38,035 bases of DNA, taken from NCBI GenBank assembly GCA_024654025.1, contig JANLIR010000008.1, positions 1-38,035 of the forward strand, written 5' to 3'. This document shows positions 16,383 to 24,122 of the stretch, one piece after another (the first letter of the stretch is position 1; every line of letters begins with the position of its first letter). The translations under genes were made by a program, and so were the position numbers. The stretch is from Candidatus Wolfebacteria bacterium (lineage in GTDB: Bacteria; Patescibacteriota; Minisyncoccia; UBA6257; UBA9933). The notes below the pieces were generated by a model. The model ran no database searches. It was not told the origin of the DNA and saw only the letters and a list, made by a program, of their open reading frames with translations.

Positions 16383-17984
16383 TTAATTTCGACTTTTCAC
16401 TACTGAAGGCGTCAATATTAAATTACTCCCTATTTCTAATATATTAACATTTTGGCCTCCGTCTTTGCCACCTATTTTATCCACGCCTTTGTTTTTGTCG
16501 GATTCAAATATGGAGGTCAGTTCCCATTTCTTGCCGTCGGTGACAAAAGTATAATATTTGCCGTTTTCTGATTCATTTGTGGGGTCAATGGGCAAAACAG
16601 ATAAGGTATTTCCTGAGATTTTACCAAAATCCACCGGTATCCATCCGATTCCGTTTACTTTCTGAAATGTTGAGGAAGCAAAACATCTGTATGCCCAGCC
16701 AGAAGGAGGAGCAGGCAAAGAAGAATGATTGGTACAATTTCTGTTGTCATCCGGCAAAGACAGGAAAATATCTTGAAGCTGGTCAGCGCCGATGTCCCAA
16801 ATATTAAATCTCCGAAGTCCATCAATGTCATTACTGAATGATAAATTAGGGTCGTTTAAAAGATTCACCCCAGCTCCTCTTGCGGCAGTATCAGAAGGAG
16901 AAAGATGAAAATCATCGCCAGCTTCATTTACAAATTGAACTGTGGCGGCGTTTATGGGATTTGAACCGGGCGCATCGGTCTGCGATGGGCCGGAAAGGTT
17001 GTTAGTGGAGGAGGCATTAAAAATTCCGCTATAATTATAAGTATTGTTATAGGAAATGTTGTTTTTGGCGAGAACCGTTCCTGAATTGCGGTAAAATCCA
17101 TAAACTGAATTATATACGGTGTTGTTATAAATATAGACTTTTAAAGATATGTTATTGACTATTCCCCTTCCGTTGGAGCCATTAATAAAATCATAGACAA
17201 TGTTATTCCATATGTAAACGGTGGCATCTCCTTCAAGATCAGATACTATTATTCCCCAGCCAGAACTAGTTCCTGACAGAACCCCTCTAACGATATTTTC
17301 TGAAATCCTAATATCGGATGGATTATTTACGGATAGTACGGAAACGGCATCACAAGTTGTGCAAGACGTTAATGTATCTTTTATTTGCAGCCCCTCCACC
17401 CTTACAAAATCCTCGTTTATAACCAATGAATCTTGATTTGTTGTTTCTAACCGATATTTCGTATCGTCCCACCTCCCGTTGTGTCTTGCTTCAGAAGTGG
17501 TATAAATTTTAATGTAATTGTTCGGCCCGGTTATCCATTCGGCTATCTGTACATAATTTGTATCAGCTGTACTCCACATACCATCAATCTTGGCTACCGC
17601 TACTTTATTAGCGCAAACTAAATCGCCTTGAGCGCAAGAACCGAAATTAATACCTCCGAATGCCGTAACCCAAGCAGCTAATGAAGTAAAGCAGTTTGAA
17701 TATCCTACGCAATCCTGGCGGACCAAACCGATTACGGCATTTGAAGGATCGGCTTGAACAATATTGGAAGTTTTAAAAATATCACCATATTCCTTGTACG
17801 CCCTTATCGCGGTATCAATCGCTTTTAAATCAGTTGTCCTAAGCGCATCTCTTGATTGTTTGAAAATTTCCGAAGGATTTAAAATCATAACCGTAACAGT
17901 GCCAACAATAGCCAAAACACCTACAACAATAAGAAGCTCGAGGAGGGTGAAGCCATTATTTCGCGAAGATTTGTTGACAAACAT
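16383..17984 (-). CDS. Type IV pilin-like protein with inserted right-handed beta-helix domain
   Basis: N-terminus MFVNKSSRNNGFTLLELLIVVGVLAIV is a class III (prepilin peptidase) signal; middle is beta-helix homologous to 5586..7841; C-terminus ...YRCFASSTFQKVNGIGWIPVDF...LPIDPTNESENGKYYTFVTDGKKWELTSIFES is pilin-like. Confidence 0.87.
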   Translation of the reverse strand: MFVNKSSRNNGFTLLELLIVVGVLAIVGTVTVMILNPSEIFKQSRDALRTTDLKAIDTAIRAYKEYGDIFKTSNIVQADPSNAVIGLVRQDCVGYSNCFTSLAAWVTAFGGINFGSCAQGDLVCANKVAVAKIDGMWSTADTNYVQIAEWITGPNNYIKIYTTSEARHNGRWDDTKYRLETTNQDSLVINEDFVRVEGLQIKDTLTSCTTCDAVSVLSVNNPSDIRISENIVRGVLSGTSSGWGIIVSDLEGDATVYIWNNIVYDFINGSNGRGIVNNISLKVYIYNNTVYNSVYGFYRNSGTVLAKNNISYNNTYNYSGIFNASSTNNLSGPSQTDAPGSNPINAATVQFVNEAGDDFHLSPSDTAARGAGVNLLNDPNLSFSNDIDGLRRFNIWDIGADQLQDIFLSLPDDNRNCTNHSSLPAPPSGWAYRCFASSTFQKVNGIGWIPVDFGKISGNTLSVLPIDPTNESENGKYYTFVTDGKKWELTSIFESDKNKGVDKIGGKDGGQNVNILEIGSNLILTPSVVKSRN

Positions 17985-18072
17985 AGATATTAGTTGATAT
18001 TTATTAATACTAAGAATATTTATTTTTTATTTAGCGGGCCAGCAAGCTTGTTTGTATTCTTTTTTATCCACA

Positions 18073-18100
18073 TTGACAAAATTTGACGCTTTGCTAATAT
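18073..18100 (+). promoter_or_regulatory. Putative sigma70-type promoter on the plus strand
   Basis: TTGACA - 16 nt - extended -10 TGCTAATAT. Confidence 0.5.
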
Positions 18101-18114
18101 ATATATACTAAACG

Positions 18115-18154
18115 TGAGGCGGATATTTCGTATGTCCGCCTCATTTGTTTTTTT
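18115..18154 (+). terminator. Putative intrinsic terminator (hairpin plus T-tract on the plus strand)
   Basis: TGAGGCGGA tatttcgtatg TCCGCCTCA TTTGTTTTTTTC. Confidence 0.65.
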
Positions 18155-18779
18155 CTTCATCATATTTTATAACATTTTCCAATCTTACAAAATCCCTAAA
18201 ATTACTGCCGGCAAATTGCCTTATTTCTCGCGCCGTTCTTGGACCCCGCGCCAAAATGATAATTTCTTTTCCTTTCTCTTTTAAATATTTTAAGACCGGC
18301 AAGAAATCGCCATCACCAGACAAAATAACCGCGCGATCAAAATTATCCCTTTCTTTCATTAAATAAAAAGCCATTTCTACATCGCAATTAGCTTTTCTCC
18401 TAGTAGTCCCATCTTCTTGTTCATACAACTTCACTGGTTTAAGAATCAATTCATAACCGAAAATCTTTAATTTTAAATAAAATCTGACTCGTTGAAGATG
18501 GCGGCTTATTAGTAAAAGTTCGACTTCGTTTAGTTTATCACCTTTTTTGGCTATTAAACTAACAAGATGCTTTTCTAAATCTTCTATAGGAACCGTGCCG
18601 TTTTTCAAATAATCATATTCAAAATCGTGAATTTCAACACCGCCAAAATAAAAAACTTGCTCAATTTGATACTTATCTTTGAGATATTGCAATAATTTTT
18701 TATAATCAATTTTCCAGCCCAAACTTTTTTCTCCGCCATAAAATAAGTTTGAAGCGTCAATAAAAGTAAAAGTTTTCAT
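18141..18779 (-). CDS. NYN domain (LabA/DUF88-like) protein
   Basis: FIDASNLFYGG start, CDVEMAFYLM, VILSGDGDFLPVLKYLKEKGKEI: NYN/PIN-like acidic motifs. Confidence 0.85.
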   Translation of the reverse strand: MKTFTFIDASNLFYGGEKSLGWKIDYKKLLQYLKDKYQIEQVFYFGGVEIHDFEYDYLKNGTVPIEDLEKHLVSLIAKKGDKLNEVELLLISRHLQRVRFYLKLKIFGYELILKPVKLYEQEDGTTRRKANCDVEMAFYLMKERDNFDRAVILSGDGDFLPVLKYLKEKGKEIIILARGPRTAREIRQFAGSNFRDFVRLENVIKYDEEKNK

Positions 18780-18793
18780 GTATCAAATTATAT

Positions 18794-20176
18794 TTACTTT
18801 TCTTTAATAATGACCATCAAATCCGCGACGTTAAAACTTTTTTGTTCGGCGAAAATCAAGTCGCCTGTTTTTTCAAAAAAATGGAATGAATCGTGGTTTT
18901 CTAAAAACTTTTCCGGCTCCAATTTTAATTTTTTCGCTTTTTCCACAGTCTCTGAATCGACTATGGCTCCGGCGGCTTCGTTGTTATCATGGCCGTCAGA
19001 GGCAAGAGCCAACGCAACAATGTTATTAGTAATTAGTAATTGGTTATTAGTTATTAGTCCCAGAGCGGCTTCCTGATTTCTGCTTCCTTTGCCATTTTTT
19101 TTAGCGCCTTTTAGGGTTACGGTTGTTTCACCGGCTGCCAAAAGTACTCCGCCGGGCCAAATTTCATCTACCAATTTAACCAGCGCTTCTCTTGCTTCTC
19201 CGTCATAAGATAAAGAAAAAATTCTCGAGCTCAATTCCATTTCTTTCGCTTTTTCTTCCATCGCCAAAACCGCGTCGTTGTTGCATACAAAAAGTATATT
19301 TTTTATTTTTTTGAAATACTTCTGGTCTTTGGGAGTTTCGAGCAGATCTATTTTTTTTAAGCTAATGCCATATTTTTTTAAAACATTTTCAGCTTCTTCT
19401 TTGGTTGTCATATCAAAAACAGTCGGACCCGAAGCTACCGTAGACATATCGTTGCCGATAACATCGGAAACTATTAAAGATACAACTCGCGCTGGATAAG
19501 CAATCTTAGCAAACCCACCGCCTTTGAACTCGGAAATATGCTTTCTAACAATATTCATTTCTTTAATGTCCGCTCCGCTAGAGGTAAGTTCTTTAAAAAT
19601 AACGGCGGCTTCCTTTAATTCTTTATCAGACGCGCAAGCAAGCGCAGAGCCGCCTCCGCAAATAAAATTTATAAGAAGATCGTCTTCGTTTAAATTTTCG
19701 GCGAGAGTTATTATTTCTTTGGTGGCTTTAATATTTTGCTTTGACGGCAAAGGATGAGTGCCCTTGTAAATTTTCAATTTTACCTGCCCGCCGAAGTCTT
19801 GGCGCAGGCGGGAATTTTCAATTTTAAATTCTGGCTCTTTAACATCAATTACTATGCCCTTGGCCAGCTTATCTCCCAGTTTTTGAGCTAAAACAGCGCT
19901 TGCCAAAGCAGAGCCTTTTCCGATTCCGACAATAAAAATTCTTTTGAATTCCTTTAAATTTATTTTTATCCCCCAAAGCCAGCTGGTGTAGTCCCCTTTT
20001 TTTTCATAAGCCGGATGGTGCAGCTCTAAAATATCGCCTTCGACTTTAATTCGGCTATCAACGGCTTTTTCAATATCAATCGCGTTAAGTCCGGCTTCGG
20101 CAATCAAAAGCGCCTTTTCTCTTAAAGGATTTGTTGCTAATTCCTCAAAATTTTTTATGTGAAAATTATTTTTCAT
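18794..20176 (-). CDS. Glycerate kinase, MOFRL/GckA-type
   Basis: FICGGGSALACASDKELKEAAVIFKELTSSGADIKEMNIVRKHISEFKGGG; VSLIVSDVIGNDMSTVASGPTVFD; AAGETTVTLKG..GSRNQEAAL; ALASDGHDN. Confidence 0.9.
   Translation of the reverse strand: MKNNFHIKNFEELATNPLREKALLIAEAGLNAIDIEKAVDSRIKVEGDILELHHPAYEKKGDYTSWLWGIKINLKEFKRIFIVGIGKGSALASAVLAQKLGDKLAKGIVIDVKEPEFKIENSRLRQDFGGQVKLKIYKGTHPLPSKQNIKATKEIITLAENLNEDDLLINFICGGGSALACASDKELKEAAVIFKELTSSGADIKEMNIVRKHISEFKGGGFAKIAYPARVVSLIVSDVIGNDMSTVASGPTVFDMTTKEEAENVLKKYGISLKKIDLLETPKDQKYFKKIKNILFVCNNDAVLAMEEKAKEMELSSRIFSLSYDGEAREALVKLVDEIWPGGVLLAAGETTVTLKGAKKNGKGSRNQEAALGLITNNQLLITNNIVALALASDGHDNNEAAGAIVDSETVEKAKKLKLEPEKFLENHDSFHFFEKTGDLIFAEQKSFNVADLMVIIKEK
19783..19812. 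repeat. Palindromic element in glycerate kinase gene
   Basis: cctgCCCGCCgaagtcttGGCGcaGGCGGG, encoding RLRQDFGGQV between EFKIEN and KLKIYKGTHPLP. Confidence 0.75.
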
Positions 20177-20984
20177 TAAAAAGTAGTGCGGCTCCTATTA
20201 CCTGCGCCTTGTCTCCTAATTTTCCTTTGACTATCGGCGTCTTTTTGGCTAGAGGCGACATTATGTATTTTTTGGCAACCCTTTTTATAACGTCCATTTT
20301 TAAACTTCCGTTATTTATACCCCCTCCGCCTAAAATTACAATATCAGGATCAATAGTATTTATTAAATTCGCTACTCCTGTCCCAACTATTTTACTCCTG
20401 TCTCCGAATTTAAAAAATGCCTTCTTTCCTCCTAATTCCTCAAAGCTTTTCTCCTTTCCATTTCTCTTTTCTTCTTGAAATATCGTATGCCCAAACTCTC
20501 CTGCGCTATTAGTTTTTCCCTGATACATTTTACCATCTATTATAATACCCCCGCCTATGCCCGTACCAATGGTCAAGCCCACAATGTTTTTATAACCGCA
20601 ACCTGCGCCTAATTTAGCTTCCGCGCGCAAAAAACATCGGCTGTCATTATCGAACTTCACCGGTATTTTATATTTTTTTCCGCCGAGGGCGGATCCGCCT
20701 CTGGCGGAAAAAAAATCCCTTGCGTTCCAGTTATTCAAAAATGGGAGGTTCTGAGCTTTAACCAAAACACCTAAATAACCAACCACACCCGGCAATCCTA
20801 CTCCAATTCCTTTAACATTATTTCCTTTCTCTAATTCCGAAATAATTTTCCCCAATTGCTTTAAAAAATCTTTTTTATTCTTTGAGGTTTTAAATGTTAT
20901 TTCTTTCTTAATAAGTTTATTTTTAGCATCAAAAACCACGCCCTTAATTTTCGTCCCGCCGATGTCAATGCCTATGAAATACAT
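20166..20984 (-). CDS. ROK-family sugar kinase/regulator
   Basis: GIDIGGTKIKGVVFDAKN; GIGVGLPGVV; GLTIGTGIGGGIIIDGKMYQGKTNSAGEFGHT; VILGGGGINN. Confidence 0.9.
   Translation of the reverse strand: MYFIGIDIGGTKIKGVVFDAKNKLIKKEITFKTSKNKKDFLKQLGKIISELEKGNNVKGIGVGLPGVVGYLGVLVKAQNLPFLNNWNARDFFSARGGSALGGKKYKIPVKFDNDSRCFLRAEAKLGAGCGYKNIVGLTIGTGIGGGIIIDGKMYQGKTNSAGEFGHTIFQEEKRNGKEKSFEELGGKKAFFKFGDRSKIVGTGVANLINTIDPDIVILGGGGINNGSLKMDVIKRVAKKYIMSPLAKKTPIVKGKLGDKAQVIGAALLFNEK
20679..20708. repeat. 30-bp palindromic element in ROK gene
   Basis: TCCGCCgagGGCGGATCCGCCtctGGCGGA; palindromic outside the two triplets; encodes SARGGSALGG. Confidence 0.92.
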
Positions 20985-21002
20985 ACTAAAATACTTAAAA
21001 AC

Positions 21003-22826
21003 TTAATTACCGCTTATGACCTTTTTTGCATATTCCCAATACCTTTCGTCATTGTTCTTCGTCTTTAATTTATACCACCACTCGGCTCCCCATAAATAAT
21101 ATTCGTCAAAGCCGGTAGCTTTCGCATAATTAATTGTATCAGCAAAATAATCAGGGCTAAAGAGCTCAATTTGGCGAGCATAAGAAATATGGGGAATTTC
21201 CCGCTTATCCCACGGTTCTGCCTGAAGCTCGGAAACAAAAAACTTTTTTTGATATTCGCCGGTCAATCGCCTCACAATTTTTTCTTTCAGTTTGAAAAAA
21301 CTCGGTTCTAACGGATATTCAATGACTCCGGTCAGCCAGCCGATTGAGGGCGAATAAACCTTGCGGTACATTGTCGTGCCAAAAACATCGCCTTTTTGAA
21401 CGGCTTTGTACCATAAACCGAATTCGCCGCTGTCAGAAACAACAATCGGTCTTTTGTTATCAATTGATTTTATAAGGGAAATTTCTTTGTCAAGAAATCC
21501 GTCCGGCCGCTTGTCGCATTCGCCGAAATCCAAAAACGGCTCGTTTTCCGCTTGCCAGCTCTCAATGACGCTATTATTTTTATAACGTTCAACGATATTT
21601 TTTAAATAATCTCGAAGCGCGATTTCTTTTTCGTCGGGACTCAAATTATTCGCCCAATCCGGGATAAAACATTCCGGCCATCTTGGCACCTTCATGCCAA
21701 CGACCAAAATTACTTTTTTATTTTTAGCGGCGGATTTTTCTAAAAGCCAATCCGTATCTGAAAATTCATATTGGCCTTTAATTTTTTCAATATCGTCCCA
21801 GTAAGCGACTAATCGCAACTTTGACGGATTCAAATCATTTAAAATCGCCTCGTAATTTTTTTGCCAATCAAGGCCGAGTTGCCTGCTGAATTTTTGGGAA
21901 AACGTAACGCCCCAATTAATATGCCTATTAGTATCAACGGGTAAATTTCTTGCGTAACCGACGAGCCCTAACCACGCAAGTCCAATAACCACAAAAATAG
22001 TCGCTAAAATTTTTCCCACAAATACCTTGCCCTTAAAATGTTCTTTAAGAAGAACCCACGAAACTAAAAATATAACCACATACTTCAAGCTTTGGGTGGC
22101 ATCGACAAGCGCGGGATGAGTCAATGAAAAAGCCACGTTGACCAAAATCGATCCGGCGGCGGCAAAGGCGCGGTTGGCGAAGTAAGACACTTTATCTCTC
22201 GAACCGCTAGTTTTTGTAGCGGAGAAAATATTCTTTCTAATTTTCGGAATTAAAAGGAAAAGTGTCGCGAAAATTGCCTCGCCTATTTTTATCCAAACAT
22301 AGCCGGCAATAAACGGGCCTGATTGAAAAACAATTTTTGAAAGAGTGTGCGAAATTCCGAACATAACCGAACTTGCGAGAACCAGTAAAAATACCGACCA
22401 TACCAATTCTTTTTCCTCAATAAAAAACAAAACAAAGGCGCCCAAAATCAGCATGATAAAGCCGACAATATCGCCAACGCCAATCGCAATGTCTAAAAGC
22501 ATGTACCCGACTATCAAAGTGAATATTGGCGAAAACCCGCCGATAAGCGGATAGATTTTTGACGCCTCGCTTTTTGAAAGCGCCAAAAATAAAAAATACA
22601 TCGCAAACACAAAAACCACCGCCGAAGCAAAAGCGATAAGTATTGTTTTAATAGGAAGAATCGCAAAACCGAAAGGCATCAAAAAAATTGCCAAATAGCC
22701 CATTACGGCGAACCAAAAAGTATAAACTAAAGGATCAAAAAATCTCTTTTTTAAAAGCCATTTGTCGAAAACAGCGGAAACACCCAAAATCACCTGCGCG
22801 GCAATGGCGATATAAAACCAATTCAT
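21003..22826 (-). CDS. EamA/DMT-type membrane transporter fused to a clan GH-A glycoside hydrolase-like domain
   Basis: N-terminal ~300 aa with about ten hydrophobic segments (EamA-like); C-terminal LGLDWQKNYEAILNDLNPSKLRLVAYWDDIEK... with ENEPF (putative acid/base) and FFVSELQAEPW (putative nucleophile). Confidence 0.8.
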   Translation of the reverse strand: MNWFYIAIAAQVILGVSAVFDKWLLKKRFFDPLVYTFWFAVMGYLAIFLMPFGFAILPIKTILIAFASAVVFVFAMYFLFLALSKSEASKIYPLIGGFSPIFTLIVGYMLLDIAIGVGDIVGFIMLILGAFVLFFIEEKELVWSVFLLVLASSVMFGISHTLSKIVFQSGPFIAGYVWIKIGEAIFATLFLLIPKIRKNIFSATKTSGSRDKVSYFANRAFAAAGSILVNVAFSLTHPALVDATQSLKYVVIFLVSWVLLKEHFKGKVFVGKILATIFVVIGLAWLGLVGYARNLPVDTNRHINWGVTFSQKFSRQLGLDWQKNYEAILNDLNPSKLRLVAYWDDIEKIKGQYEFSDTDWLLEKSAAKNKKVILVVGMKVPRWPECFIPDWANNLSPDEKEIALRDYLKNIVERYKNNSVIESWQAENEPFLDFGECDKRPDGFLDKEISLIKSIDNKRPIVVSDSGEFGLWYKAVQKGDVFGTTMYRKVYSPSIGWLTGVIEYPLEPSFFKLKEKIVRRLTGEYQKKFFVSELQAEPWDKREIPHISYARQIELFSPDYFADTINYAKATGFDEYYLWGAEWWYKLKTKNNDERYWEYAKKVISGN

Positions 22827-22844
22827 TTGTTAAATTATACCAAA

Positions 22845-24122
22845 TTAAACCGAGTTCTGCTTGATTATTTTCTTGTATTCCAAAGCGCTGGGGCGAATTT
22901 TCCGCTCCAAAGTTTTTCCGCCCGAGGCGGATCCGCCTTTGGCGGAGTAATCAATCTCCACCAGCCCAAACCTCGGCCAAAAACCTTTATCCCACTCAAA
23001 ATTATCCAATAATGACCAGTGAAAATACCCGCGGACATCCACATTGGCGGACAATGCTCTCGAAATTGCTTCAACTGTTTTTTCTATAAACCAAGTTCGG
23101 TGCTGATCTTGCTTATCTGCTAATCCGCTTTCGGTTATAAAAATCGGTCTATGATAACGCTTTAAATTATTTAAAACATTTTCAATACCTTCCGGATGAA
23201 GATCCCAACCGACATCGGAGATAACTTCGTTGGTATTTTTATTTAAGCCGTAATCTATCCTATTATGAAAATAAAAATTAAGGCCGATACAATCCAAATA
23301 GTTTTTTGTATTCCTTAAAAAATAATGGTTCCAAAACCTTTCAAAGAATACTTTTAATAAAACATTTATTATTCCTTCTGAAGATTGAAAATCGGATAAA
23401 TTACAAACCACTCCGACTATGGAGGAGGAATTATTTTTCTTAATCGCTTTATAAGATCTTTTATGGGCCGCGACTAATTTTCTTATTGTTAAATAAAAAT
23501 TAAAAATCCCCTGACGCTGAGGAGTCCACCTGCCTCGAAAATAGGCGTTTAAAGAATATATTTCCGGCTCATTAATGGTCAACCAGTATTTAACTTCTGA
23601 ATCAAGCGACTTTACCACTTTCGATACATACCGCTCAAAGTATTTTGGGAAATTCCGGTTCCTGACTCCTCCTTTTTTTGCGAGCCAAACCGGTAAAGTC
23701 CAGTGCCACAAAGTAACGAACGGCTCAATGCCCTTTTTTTTAAGCGTTTGGATAACATGCCGATAATGTTCGATTTCTTTTTCATCAAATTCTCCTTCTT
23801 CGGGTTCTATTCTGGACCATTCAATTGAAAACCTATGCGCGTTATGGCCCAATGACTTGGCAATATCAAAATCCGCCTCGTAACGGTTATAATGGTCGCA
23901 TGCTTTCCCGGAAATATAGTTTTCCTCCTGAAGCGGGTTCGGATAGCTTTCTAAAATAAATTCCGGCCATCCGCCGGCTGGCGGATTGTTTTTCGCGATT
24001 TGCGCTTTGATTTTCGCGTTCTTCAATTCCCACTCTGACCAATCATTGTGGTTATCGCCCTCAACTTGATAAGCTGAAGTCGCCGCTCCCCAAAAAAAAT
24101 CTTTAGGAAATTTAAATTCCAT
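22845..24122 (-). CDS. Glycoside hydrolase family 1 (beta-glucosidase-like)
   Basis: FPKDFFWGAATSAYQVEG; YWLTINEPEIYSL (acid/base Glu); IFITESGLADKQDQHRTWFIEKTVEAI (nucleophile Glu); YFHWSLLDNFEWDKGFWPRFGLVEID. Confidence 0.93.
   Translation of the reverse strand: MEFKFPKDFFWGAATSAYQVEGDNHNDWSEWELKNAKIKAQIAKNNPPAGGWPEFILESYPNPLQEENYISGKACDHYNRYEADFDIAKSLGHNAHRFSIEWSRIEPEEGEFDEKEIEHYRHVIQTLKKKGIEPFVTLWHWTLPVWLAKKGGVRNRNFPKYFERYVSKVVKSLDSEVKYWLTINEPEIYSLNAYFRGRWTPQRQGIFNFYLTIRKLVAAHKRSYKAIKKNNSSSIVGVVCNLSDFQSSEGIINVLLKVFFERFWNHYFLRNTKNYLDCIGLNFYFHNRIDYGLNKNTNEVISDVGWDLHPEGIENVLNNLKRYHRPIFITESGLADKQDQHRTWFIEKTVEAISRALSANVDVRGYFHWSLLDNFEWDKGFWPRFGLVEIDYSAKGGSASGGKTLERKIRPSALEYKKIIKQNSV
22917..22946. 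repeat. 30-bp palindromic element in GH1 gene, same family as 20679-20708
   Basis: TCCGCCcgaGGCGGATCCGCCtttGGCGGA; encodes SAKGGSASGG in the same frame. Confidence 0.92.

Noticed and set aside
22190-22260. Another palindromic insertion in the EamA part (KTSGSRDKVSYFANRAFAAAGS)
   Set aside because: ANRAFAAAGSILVN fits native EamA-family sequence and there is no convincing DNA palindrome.
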